From Actinomycetes bacterium (GTDB lineage Bacteria > Actinomycetota > Acidimicrobiia > Acidimicrobiales > Acidimicrobiaceae), in the NCBI GenBank assembly GCA_021823385.1, contig JAKAOC010000044.1, positions 1 to 10,006 on the forward strand: DNA of 10,006 nt, read 5' to 3'. Within the stretch, counting starts at the first letter, position 1; each line of letters opens with the position of its first letter. The position numbers were made by a program, and so were the translations under genes. A model generated the notes under the pieces. The model saw only the letters and a program-made list of their open reading frames with translations. It searched no databases and was not told the DNA's origin. Shown one piece after another: positions 1-6,921 of this stretch.

Positions 1-230
1 GCTTTTCCGTTCTGAGTGGCGGCCATGCCCACGATCGGCTTGTTGAGGGTGATGTTGCCGGTGGATCCGTAGAACTGGGCATCCCCGAAGGAGAAGATCC
101 CGCCGTCCGCAGCCACCAGCCAGTAGCCACCGCCGTCCCAGGTGGCGGCCATACCGACCACGGGCTTGTTGAGAACCGACCCCGCCATCGAGCCATAGCT
201 GACCGCGGCGCCGACCGCGGCGACCCCGCC
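1..230 (-). repeat. 42-codon tandem repeat in the C-terminus of the SpoIID-like protein
   Basis: The motif encoding LNKP(V/I)VGMAAT occurs twice exactly 126 bases apart, with its Leu codons at 173-171 and 47-45 on the minus strand. Between them lies GYWLVAADGGIFSFGDA followed by FYGST. A third, degenerate copy precedes them (FYVDSAGGGVAAVGAAVSYGSM split over about residues 462-483), aligning by eye with the GYW...FGDA...YGS unit. The array continues past the left edge. Similar repeats occur at the ends of secreted actinobacterial proteins, where a surface-binding or propeller-like role is plausible but not shown here. Confidence 0.8.
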
Positions 231-1628
231 GCCGGCGGAGTCAACATAGAACCCGGCCGAGGCGGTGTTAGAGGTGGTCGAGGCCGCTGCCGAATCAGGA
301 GAGAGCGCGAGACCGCTTCCGGTGAAGGTGAACCAGTCCGAGTTAAGACCGGTGTCCCAGGCGAATTGCTCTCCGGAGATGGTCACCGAACCGTTGGAAC
401 CCGAGACGGTGATCGACATCACACGCCCGCCCCAGTCGCCGTAGCCGTTTCGCTGAGTCACGGTGAGCCCCTGGATCGTCCCGAGCGTTGGAAAGTCCCC
501 TTGCAGCTGCGCCAGGGTGAGAGTCGACGTCCAATCGTGGTTCGGGTTGCAGGCGTAGGTGACACAGACGCTGTCATAGGTGTCCACGACTGCGGGGAAG
601 GTGCCACCGGCCGTGTAGCCGCCAGTGGAGGATGAGAACTCGGTTCGAGCAATGGCTCCATTGAGCAGCATCACTTCGCCCGCGGTCGCCGCCACGGCCT
701 GGTCGGTGATGGAGTTCTCGCCCTGCATGCCGCGATACACCTGGCAGTAGGCCGAATCGCAGATGTCCGCGTAGCCGAACTCGCCCATAGAGGAGAGGGC
801 GTACGAGCGCGCCTCAACCGCTTGGGCCATCAGCGCATAGAAGCCGGCCGGCTGGCTGCCGGCGGAGGTGCCGGTGGCCACCGTCGTCCCCAGCGTCCCC
901 CAGTAGGCGGGGGATTCGGAGGGTACGACGCCACGCAGATAGTTCTCCACGTCCACGACGTTGAGAGTGCGCGGCGAGCCGTTGTAGGAGGCGGCCGCTA
1001 TTTGCCCTCGGTAGTAGTACGGCGTCCCGTTTTCACAGACGGCCAGAGCGTTGGAATAGGTCTCCGTCGAGTAGGTGGTCGTGTTGGGGGAGGCGACCGC
1101 CGCTGATTGTGCCACCGTGGCCACCGCCGACCAACTAGGGGAGGTCGAACAGCCGGTGGTGCTGGTGGACTGGTCGATCTCCCAGGCTCCGGTGGAGTTG
1201 AGGTGCATCCGCACCTCCGCGCCGGCGGCAAATGTCGTTCCCGCGACGCTGAACGGGGAGGAAGAGGTGACGACGATGTCCGAACCATCGTTGGCGGTGA
1301 GGATGACCCGTATGGGCACGTCCGTGGTGCTGCCGACGGTGGTGTTGGAGTAGTAGTGGAGAAGGATCTGGTTCGCGTTCCAGCCGCCCTCGAGCGCGTA
1401 TCCGAGCTGTCCCCATTGGCCTGCCCCACGGCCGTGGCCCCAGCCGTGCCCTGTGAAGGTGACACTGCCGGAGGTCGTCGCGGCGTCAGCCGGTGCCGCA
1501 TGAGAAAGAAGAGAAACCGATGGCAGAGCGGCGGTCAGAACCAGTCCCGCGATGGCCCCCGGCTTGCACACCCTGCCGAGGTGAAAGCGCCACCTGATGG
1601 ACCCCTTTGCTCGAGCGTCGAGTTCCAA
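1..1628 (-). CDS. Secreted SpoIID/LytB-like cell-wall protein with C-terminal repeats (3' end cut by window edge)
   Basis: The frame is open from a TTG at 1628 to the window edge (542 codons seen, no stop). A TAG codon directly precedes the TTG, and AAGGAGG lies 8 bases upstream, which fixes the start. The N-terminus is basic, followed by a hydrophobic stretch (about residues 24-40) and an Ala-rich APADAA, a signal-peptide pattern, so export is expected. SpoIID hallmarks are GHGWGHG at 60-66 followed by a QWG/GY segment, NYLRGVVPSES at 229-239 (Glu238 matches the key acid of the family), AQAVEARSYAL at 268-278, a Cys-containing ICDSAYCQVYRG segment, and SSSTGG at 332-337. SpoIID is a lytic transglycosylase acting on peptidoglycan glycans stripped of stem peptides; LytB relatives enhance amidases. 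From about residue 450 a 42-residue repeat begins, with LNKP(V/I)VGMAAT at 486 and 528 and GYWLVAADGGIFSFGDA at 501-517. The family call is firm; the enzymatic activity is inferred. Confidence 0.9.
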   Translation of the reverse strand, partial: MELDARAKGSIRWRFHLGRVCKPGAIAGLVLTAALPSVSLLSHAAPADAATTSGSVTFTGHGWGHGRGAGQWGQLGYALEGGWNANQILLHYYSNTTVGSTTDVPIRVILTANDGSDIVVTSSSPFSVAGTTFAAGAEVRMHLNSTGAWEIDQSTSTTGCSTSPSWSAVATVAQSAAVASPNTTTYSTETYSNALAVCENGTPYYYRGQIAAASYNGSPRTLNVVDVENYLRGVVPSESPAYWGTLGTTVATGTSAGSQPAGFYALMAQAVEARSYALSSMGEFGYADICDSAYCQVYRGMQGENSITDQAVAATAGEVMLLNGAIARTEFSSSTGGYTAGGTFPAVVDTYDSVCVTYACNPNHDWTSTLTLAQLQGDFPTLGTIQGLTVTQRNGYGDWGGRVMSITVSGSNGSVTISGEQFAWDTGLNSDWFTFTGSGLALSPDSAAASTTSNTASAGFYVDSAGGGVAAVGAAVSYGSMAGSVLNKPVVGMAATWDGGGYWLVAADGGIFSFGDAQFYGSTGNITLNKPIVGMAATQNGK

Positions 1629-1636
1629 CTAAGTCG

Positions 1637-1643
1637 CCTCCTT
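1637..1643 (-). promoter_or_regulatory. Strong Shine-Dalgarno deciding a TTG start
   Basis: AAGGAGG on the minus strand, 8 bases before the TTG at 1628. An in-frame TAG sits immediately before the TTG, so no upstream start is possible. Confidence 0.85.
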
Positions 1644-1840
1644 GGCAAGAGCGCGCGCAGCTGGGCGCGCGGTTGATGACATTTGAGTTACATGGATGTT
1701 TTCGGCCCCTCGCGGGGGCCACTTGAACAAGTGCGGCCGTCTCGGCCCCACCGAGTGGTGAAGATCACGGGCGCGGCCGCCCCCGGGTGGGAGGCAGGGG
1801 GCGATGTAAGCTTGATGCCGAGCCGACCCCGCCAAGTCCG

Positions 1841-1845
1841 AGGAG
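1841..1845 (+). promoter_or_regulatory. Shine-Dalgarno supporting TTG start at 1856
   Basis: AGGAG lies 10 bases before the TTG at 1856. The longer in-frame start (GTG at 1787) has no such site before it, and the first ATG (1871) lies 25 bases away from the AGGAG, too far. This makes TTG 1856 the preferred start of the methyltransferase-like gene. Confidence 0.6.
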
Positions 1846-1855
1846 TGAAGCGCCC

Positions 1856-3010
1856 TTGCCCGAGCAAAGCATGCACGCCGACAGGTCCGCATCCGAGGAG
1901 TTTGGCCCCGAGGCGTCCTCAGGCAGGGTCGATGATTACCTCGCGGCCCAAAACGAGCCCACTGCCCAGGATGCCGAGGCCAAGGCCTACCTTCTTTCCC
2001 TCGAGAAGCGAATACGGGAGGAGGTCGCGCACATGCGCGCCGAGGGCAAGTACCCGCCCTCGCTGGCCCGGCGGGTCCGGACCTACTACCGCACGCTCCT
2101 GCCCGATGGTGCAGCTTCCGGGCAACGCGACTTCGATGCGATCTTCAACACCGTGGATCGCATCGCCTACATGGATATCGACGTTCCCACTGCCAGCGCC
2201 AAGCCTGGCGTCGCCTTTGCGAAGCGCGCGCTTCGCACCCTCATGGCCTGGTATCTCAACTATCTCGCCCAGCAGTTCAACAACTTCGCCACCAACCTCG
2301 TCCATCTGCTCGGCATAACCGACGCCCGCATCGGGGCCATCGAGGCACGTATGGACACCTCCGCCTTCCGTGCCACGGAGCTGCTCGACACGACCGCCTC
2401 GGTTCGCGTACAGGCCGAGACTTCCGCCAAGGTGGCGGAAATCCTCTCTGAGGTGCGCGGAAGGATCCTGGTCGCCGAATGCACCGACGGCGCTCTGCTG
2501 GAGCGCCTGGTCGAGGGAGGGCTCAACGCCTACGGAGTGGAGAGCCGCCCGGGCCTCCTGCAGACGGCTGAGAGCCGCGGGCTGGAGTTGCGCGAAGCAG
2601 GCACGCTGGAACATCTGGCCAGCGTCGCGGCCGGCTCCCTGTCGGCGTTGGTCCTCTCGGGGCTTGTCGATCGCGAGAGCGCCGCCACTCGCGTCGCGGC
2701 TCTGGCCCACGCGCGGCGCGTGCTCGAAGCGGGGGCACCTCTGGTGCTTGCCTGCGCCTCACCGCAGGCCTTCGACGAGCCCGCCAACCGCGTCGAGGCC
2801 GACCTCTCCCCGGGGCGCCCGTACGCCGCTCAAACCTGGGAGTTCCTTCTTGGTCGGCTGGGCTTCGATTCCGTCACCATCGAGTCGTTCAAGGCGGGGC
2901 ATTACCTGGTCGTATGCGGCAACGCCCGGCGAACGCCTGAGCTGGGCGCCCTCGCAGACAACAAGGTAGTGCTGCAGGCATTGGAGCCGCCGAAGGAGCG
3001 CCGGCGTTGA
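1856..3010 (+). CDS. Methyltransferase-like protein with degenerate SAM-binding motif, first gene of glycan operon
   Basis: A 384-residue protein if started at TTG 1856. Residues 1-45 are acidic and low in hydrophobics. Residues 42-100 are helical and charged. The segment at 122-153 (KRALRTLMAWYLNYLAQQFNNF...) resembles the amphipathic helix that precedes the methyltransferase domain in proteins from O-antigen and capsule clusters. Residues 155-200 look coiled-coil. From about 202 to 355 the pattern of a class I SAM methyltransferase is recognisable: GRILVAECTDGALLERL where the family has D-L-G-C-G-R-G-E-F-L, then AYGVES (acidic strand-2 end), a Leu-rich LSALVLSGLVDR where VVEHL is usual, and a final GFDSVTIESF strand. 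The glycine-rich loop is lost, so SAM binding and catalysis are doubtful. Known relatives sit beside glycosyltransferases and modify or cap glycans; here a structural or regulatory role is also possible. The stop overlaps the next start (TTGA). Confidence 0.6.
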   Translation: MPEQSMHADRSASEEFGPEASSGRVDDYLAAQNEPTAQDAEAKAYLLSLEKRIREEVAHMRAEGKYPPSLARRVRTYYRTLLPDGAASGQRDFDAIFNTVDRIAYMDIDVPTASAKPGVAFAKRALRTLMAWYLNYLAQQFNNFATNLVHLLGITDARIGAIEARMDTSAFRATELLDTTASVRVQAETSAKVAEILSEVRGRILVAECTDGALLERLVEGGLNAYGVESRPGLLQTAESRGLELREAGTLEHLASVAAGSLSALVLSGLVDRESAATRVAALAHARRVLEAGAPLVLACASPQAFDEPANRVEADLSPGRPYAAQTWEFLLGRLGFDSVTIESFKAGHYLVVCGNARRTPELGALADNKVVLQALEPPKERRR

Positions 3011-4152
3011 CCGGCCGACGTGGCAGTCCCACGGAGGTTGCCATCCTGCTGCCCTCTTTCGCACCCTTCGACGCAATCGGGACCCACGTGGTGGAGCTGC
3101 GCTCCGCGCTGCTGGAGGCGGGGATCGATGCCAGAATCTACGCGGACGAGATAAAGCCGGGCCTGGAAGGCGAAGCCATCCCCTCCCGGAAGCTCATGAA
3201 GGGCCGTCGTCGTGATGGACGCTTCATCCTCTATCAGCTCTCGACCAATTCCAACCTCTACCACCACCTCCTACAGCGGCACGAACCACTTCTGGTGCAA
3301 TACCACAACATCACACCTCGCGCCCAGGTCATGGGCTTCGACGCGGGGATGGCCACCGCCGTGGCATGGGGACGGCGTCAGCTCGAGGACCTGCGAATTC
3401 GCACCCGTCTGGCGCTGGCGGTTTCGCACTACAACGCCGACGAGCTGGCAGCCGCCGAGTATGAAAGCGTGGTCGTAGCTCCTCCCCTGATCCGCCCCTT
3501 GCACACCCCTGCGGCTTCCAGGGACTACGCCGCGGCCGAGCACCGCCTACTCTACGTGGGCCGTCTGGCACCCAACAAGGCCCATGAAGACCTGATAGCC
3601 GCCTTGGCCGTTTACAACGAGACCTTCGCCCCACGGGCGACTCTTACACTGGTGGGTTCGACGACCGTGGCCGCCTACGGCGAATATCTCCGATCTCTGG
3701 CCCAGGAGCTGGGTGTCTCCAACGCGGTCACCTTCGCTTCGGGCGTCTCCCAGGACGACCTGGCCCGGCTCTACGCCGAGTCACACCTCTTTGTCTCCGC
3801 CTCACGGCACGAGGGCTTCGGCTTTCCCCTCATCGAGGCAATGCGCTCGGGCCTGCCCGTCGTCGCGCACGCCTCCTCCGCCATCCCGGAAACAGCGGGG
3901 AAAGCGGCGCTGCTCACCCCCTCCTCCGAGCCGGAGACGCTCGCGACGGCCTGGCGAATGATCCTCGCCGGCACCGATGCTCGAGAAGCCCTTGTGGACG
4001 AAGGCCACAAACGCGCGGCCGACTTCGACCTCGGGCGGAGCAAACTAGCCAACCTTCAGGCACTTGCAAACCTCGTTCCCATCGAGGGCGTCGTAGCCGC
4101 CCCCCTCTATTACCGGCGCGAGGCGACGGCCGCCCCGGGTTCAAACTCGTGA
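3007..4152 (+). CDS. GT4-family glycosyltransferase, first of a paralogous pair
   Basis: A 381-residue GT-B enzyme. It starts at TTG 3007, which overlaps the preceding TGA (TTGA), with AAGGAG 8 bases upstream. The N-terminal acceptor domain starts with VAILLPSFAPFDAIGTHVVEL and contains QYHNITP at 98-104 and a Ser-x-Tyr-Asn acceptor-domain motif near 140-143. The donor-binding half carries LLYVGRLAPNK at 181-191, LTLVGS, the V-S-x-D-D-L-x-x-L-Y segment, and the EX7E retaining motif in EGFGFPLIE (Glu269, Glu277), followed by SGLPVVAHASSAIPE. It is expected to transfer a sugar from a nucleotide donor to a lipid-linked glycan at the cytoplasmic face; the sugar cannot be read from sequence. Its closest visible relative is the next gene, which shares NITP and (L/V)VGRL(A/V)PNKA. 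Family confident, specificity unknown. Confidence 0.9.
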   Translation: MTGRRGSPTEVAILLPSFAPFDAIGTHVVELRSALLEAGIDARIYADEIKPGLEGEAIPSRKLMKGRRRDGRFILYQLSTNSNLYHHLLQRHEPLLVQYHNITPRAQVMGFDAGMATAVAWGRRQLEDLRIRTRLALAVSHYNADELAAAEYESVVVAPPLIRPLHTPAASRDYAAAEHRLLYVGRLAPNKAHEDLIAALAVYNETFAPRATLTLVGSTTVAAYGEYLRSLAQELGVSNAVTFASGVSQDDLARLYAESHLFVSASRHEGFGFPLIEAMRSGLPVVAHASSAIPETAGKAALLTPSSEPETLATAWRMILAGTDAREALVDEGHKRAADFDLGRSKLANLQALANLVPIEGVVAAPLYYRREATAAPGSNS

Positions 4153-5318
4153 GTGGCATACATCACTTCCTGCCGATGCTCGCCAAGGGAGACGGGGTCG
4201 GCAACAACGCAAGGGCGATGGCCAAGCGCTTGGCGGAGCTCGGCGTACCGTCCCGCTTTTATGCGGACCTGGACAAGGCGGGCGTCGCCAGCGGCAACCA
4301 CCTGGACTATGCCAAGGTCGCGGAGCCGGGCGACATCCTCATCTACCACATTGCGACCTCATCGCCGATGACCACCTACCTTGCCCGCCGGTCGGAAGCC
4401 CTCGCCGTCGTCTACCAGAACATCACACCTCCCGAGTATTTCGCGCCCTACGACACCACAGCCGCCGCGATCCAGAAGCGAGCCCAGGGCGAGGTCGCGA
4501 TGCTCGCCGAGCGCACCTTGCTCGCCCTGACTCCATCGTCGTTCAACGCCGAGGATCTGCACGCGGCCGGCTACAGCGAGGTGGCCGAGTTCCCCATCAT
4601 CTTCGATCCGGTGGACTTCATCGGGCACTCCAGCCAGGCGGTCGAGGAAGTGCTCGCGAATCTGCAGGCCAAGGGCCTGGCCAACTGGCTCTTCGTAGGC
4701 AGATTGGTCCCCAACAAGGCCCAAGAGCACCTGATCATGGCCCTGCACGCGCACCGAGAGATGTACGGGGACAGCGCCGTGCTGCACTTGGTTGGGAGGC
4801 CGAGCTATCCCGGCTATGTCGCGGCCCTTCACGGCCTCGCCCTTGAGCTCGGGGTGGCGGACCGTGTCAACTTCGTAATGGGCGTCGCCAGCGACGAGCT
4901 GGCCGCCTTCTACCGCAAGAGTGACCTCTTCATCTCCGCCTCGGAGCATGAGGGGTTCTGCATGCCCATCGTCGAGGCCCTCTTCCACGGACTGCCTGTC
5001 CTGGCTTACGACGCGGGCGCGATTCCCCAGACGCTGGGCATTGGCGGCGTACATCTCGCCGAGCGGGATCCGGCGGTCCTGGCCGCGTGGGCCAGGCTTA
5101 TCGCCACGGACCCGGAACTTCGCGCGCGCCTGCGGCGCCTCGGGCGCGAACAGCTTTCGCGGGTCGCGCCTACAGCAACCATCCCCGCCTTTGATCGCGC
5201 CGTCGCCCGCATGATCGAGCTGTCCGGATCACCGCTCGCTCCTGACTTCGAAGCCGAGAGCGCCATCGTCATCCAGTCACGGGAGATTCTTGACCGCCTT
5301 TCGGAAGAGTTCGCATGA
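4149..5318 (+). CDS. GT4-family glycosyltransferase, second of a paralogous pair
   Basis: A 389-residue GT-B enzyme. It starts at GTG 4149, overlapping the previous stop (GTGA). There is no clear Shine-Dalgarno, so translational coupling is likely. The N-terminus begins IHHFLPMLAKGDGVGNNA, matching the GD(A/G)(I/V)GN(D/N)A opening of a GT4 subgroup that usually also carries YHNITPP; here it is VVYQNITPPEYF at 87-98. The TPSSFNAEDL segment (128-137) is typical. The C-terminal half has LFVGRLVPNKAQEHL (181-195), LHLVGRP, and the EX7E motif EGFCMPIVE (Glu268, Glu276), then GLPVLAYDAGAIPQTLG. It likely adds one or more sugars to the same glycan as the preceding gene. The shared motifs suggest the two arose by duplication, though they have diverged a good deal. 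Donor and acceptor are unknown. Confidence 0.9.
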   Translation: MSGIHHFLPMLAKGDGVGNNARAMAKRLAELGVPSRFYADLDKAGVASGNHLDYAKVAEPGDILIYHIATSSPMTTYLARRSEALAVVYQNITPPEYFAPYDTTAAAIQKRAQGEVAMLAERTLLALTPSSFNAEDLHAAGYSEVAEFPIIFDPVDFIGHSSQAVEEVLANLQAKGLANWLFVGRLVPNKAQEHLIMALHAHREMYGDSAVLHLVGRPSYPGYVAALHGLALELGVADRVNFVMGVASDELAAFYRKSDLFISASEHEGFCMPIVEALFHGLPVLAYDAGAIPQTLGIGGVHLAERDPAVLAAWARLIATDPELRARLRRLGREQLSRVAPTATIPAFDRAVARMIELSGSPLAPDFEAESAIVIQSREILDRLSEEFA

Positions 5319-6532
5319 GCCATGAGGAACCGGATCTCAGCCTCGCCTACGTCGTCCCGCGTTACGGCGTCGAGATCATAGGCGGAGCCGAAAACGCCAC
5401 CCGAATGTTGGCAGAAGCGCTCGTGCGCTTGGGCCGGGCCAAGGTTGAGGTGCTGACCACCACCGCGCTCTCCATCGATACCTGGGCAAACCACTTCCCC
5501 GTCGGCACGGAGAATATCAACGGCGTAGTCGTCCGGCGCTTCGCCGTGGACAGCGGGCGACTTCCCGGCTTCGCGGGGGCCACCAAAAGGGCACTCGCGG
5601 CACCTGCCGCCCAGAGCCTCGAGGAGGCGGCGGAGCTGATACGCATGCAGGGGCCGGTCTCGGGCGGACTCTTGCAGGCGATAGCGGCCAGCCGGCACGA
5701 TGCCGTCCTCTTCTACCCCTACCTCTACCATCCGACGGTTGAGGGAACCCGGGCAGCCAGGGTGCCGGTGATCATGCATCCGGCAGCGCACGATGAGCCC
5801 GTCATCGACCTTCCGATCTTCGAGCAGGTCTTCGCGCGGGTCTCGGGCTTCGCCTACCAAACTGCGGCTGAACGCAAGATCGTCGAATCTCGCTTCCAGG
5901 TGGCTCATAAGCCCAGCATCAACCTGGGCATGGGCTTCGAGCCCTACAGCGGCCCCTCAGGGGGATTCCTAGCCGAGATCCGGATGAAGAACCGCCCTTT
6001 CGTCCTATGCCTGGGCCGTGTCGACGCCCCGAAAGGGACCACGCTGCTCGTCGACCTTTTCAGGGAGTACAAGGAGCGCAACCCCTCGGATTTGCAGCTG
6101 GTCCTTGCGGGGCCAATTTCCATCTCTCCCAATCCGGCTCCCGATGTGCACCTGTTGGGCCCGGTGAGCGATGCGGCCAAGGAAGAGCTGCTGGCCGAGT
6201 GCTCGGCCCTGATCTCGCCTTCGGCCTTCGAATCCTTCGCCATCGTCCTGCTGGAGGCGTGGTCGCATCGAAAGCCGGTGCTTGTTAACGCGTTGTGCGC
6301 TGCCACCACCGAGCAGGTGCAGCGCTCAGGAGGAGGTCTCAGCTTCGACGGTTTCGAGACGTTCGAAGCGGCGCTCTCGATCCTCGCCACTGAAGCGGAC
6401 ACCGCCGCAGCCCTTGGCCAAGCGGGCTGGCGCTACGCCATGAACCGGTACCACTGGCCAGACCTCATCGAGCGGTACGTGGGATTCCTCCGCCATGTGA
6501 TCACTGCGGAGGCACGCCGGGGCCTCAGCTGA
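5315..6532 (+). CDS. GT4-family glycosyltransferase, third and last gene of operon
   Basis: A 405-residue GT-B enzyme. It starts at ATG 5315 in an ATGA overlap with the previous stop, with a weak GGAAGAG purine run just upstream. The N-terminus follows a distinct GT4 pattern: VVPRYGVEIIGGAENATR (13-30), then VEVLTTTALSIDTWANHFP (44-62) and the NGVVVRRFAV element. This PRYG/GGAE/LTT/TWxN pattern is seen in glycosyltransferases of surface-polysaccharide clusters, and it sets this protein apart from the two upstream. The donor-binding half has LCLGRVDAPKG (231-241), LVLAGP (262-267) and EX7E in FESFAIVLLEA (Glu306, Glu314). It is soluble or peripheral, with no membrane segment seen. It likely adds a sugar to the growing chain; specificity is unknown. 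Its last 8 bases overlap the end of the convergent YbjQ-like gene. Confidence 0.9.
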   Translation: MSHEEPDLSLAYVVPRYGVEIIGGAENATRMLAEALVRLGRAKVEVLTTTALSIDTWANHFPVGTENINGVVVRRFAVDSGRLPGFAGATKRALAAPAAQSLEEAAELIRMQGPVSGGLLQAIAASRHDAVLFYPYLYHPTVEGTRAARVPVIMHPAAHDEPVIDLPIFEQVFARVSGFAYQTAAERKIVESRFQVAHKPSINLGMGFEPYSGPSGGFLAEIRMKNRPFVLCLGRVDAPKGTTLLVDLFREYKERNPSDLQLVLAGPISISPNPAPDVHLLGPVSDAAKEELLAECSALISPSAFESFAIVLLEAWSHRKPVLVNALCAATTEQVQRSGGGLSFDGFETFEAALSILATEADTAAALGQAGWRYAMNRYHWPDLIERYVGFLRHVITAEARRGLS

Positions 6533-6884
6533 CCGGCGAGAGCTTCACCGCAGTGCCATAGGCGCAAATTTCGGTCACGTTGGCGAAATCGGAGTTGTCG
6601 AAGCGCATCCCCACCACCGCATCGGCCCCCATCTTCTGCGCCTCTTCGATGAGGCGCTCAATGGCTTCGTTTCGGGAGAACGTGAGGTTCTTGGTCATCC
6701 CCCTCAACTCCCCTCCGACTATCGCCTTGAACTGCGAGCCGATCTGGGAACCGACGTTACGCGAACGAACGGTCAGGCCGAACACCGGGCCAAGGGTGTC
6801 GGTGATGCGGAAGCCACTGACCTCGAAGGTGGTGCTTACGTGCACGCGTCCCCCTATCTCGAGCGAATGAGGCCGCACTACCAT
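6525..6884 (-). CDS. YbjQ/UPF0145-family protein (putative heavy-metal-binding domain)
   Basis: A 119-residue protein if begun at ATG 6884. The core VSTTFEVSGFRITDTLGPV, the TVRSRN and GS(Q)IGS segment, VGGELRGMTKNL, the EA-x-x-R-L-I-E-E-A-Q helix, GADAVVGMRFD and ending AYGTAVKL match the YbjQ (DUF74) family throughout. The family forms small oligomeric domains of unknown function, named for a proposed metal-binding role. Family members are usually near 105 residues and start close to the STT motif. A GTG at 6845 (codon 14), preceded by a G-rich AGGGGGA, would give 106 residues and may be the true start. It lies 37 bases downstream of wzt on the same strand, so co-transcription is likely. 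It converges on, and overlaps by 8 bases, the last glycosyltransferase gene. No link to polysaccharide export is known. Confidence 0.9.
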   Translation of the reverse strand: MVVRPHSLEIGGRVHVSTTFEVSGFRITDTLGPVFGLTVRSRNVGSQIGSQFKAIVGGELRGMTKNLTFSRNEAIERLIEEAQKMGADAVVGMRFDNSDFANVTEICAYGTAVKLSPVS

Positions 6885-6921
6885 AGCATGGCGCCGCTGC
6901 AGTACGCTCCAACGCCGGGGG

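Larger units (their letters stand above)
1629..1855. promoter_or_regulatory. Divergent intergenic region with four inverted repeats
   Basis: These 227 bases separate two divergent genes and must hold both promoters. I see no convincing -35/-10 pair on either strand; a weak plus-strand candidate is TTGATG (1673-1678) with a 17-base gap to an ATGTTT box. Four short inverted repeats are visible: GCGCGC at 1651-1656 with 1665-1670; GGCCCC/GGGGCC at 1704-1709 and 1715-1720; ACTTG-AA-CAAGT at 1721-1732; CTCGG/CCGAG at 1741-1745 and 1751-1755. The middle two abut each other. They may be operators or leader hairpins; in such GC-rich DNA some could be chance. Confidence 0.5.

Noticed and set aside
1..230. 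DNA repeat as a possible mobile or CRISPR-like element
   Set aside because: The 126-base period is in frame and encodes protein repeats with silent and conservative changes, so it is a coding repeat.
998..1501. Minus-strand open frame overlapping the SpoIID-like gene in another frame
   Set aside because: Pro/Arg/Ser/Thr-rich translation typical of an out-of-frame reading; the SpoIID frame explains the region.
1919..2710. Long minus-strand open frame (263 codons) opposite the methyltransferase-like gene
   Set aside because: It is a mirror of the high-GC codon pattern; its translation has no recognisable domain, and the plus-strand frame has a good start, family features and operon context.
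4359..5054. Minus-strand open frame (231 codons) within the second glycosyltransferase
   Set aside because: Rich in Gly, Val, Glu and His as typical of antisense readings of GC-rich genes; no domain.
5006..5908. Minus-strand open frame (300 codons) across two glycosyltransferase genes
   Set aside because: It spans the junction of two clearly real plus-strand genes, has no Shine-Dalgarno of note and no family features.
6885..6921. Possible terminator between wzt and the YbjQ-like gene
   Set aside because: The 37-base gap shows no convincing stem followed by a T-run; co-transcription is more likely.
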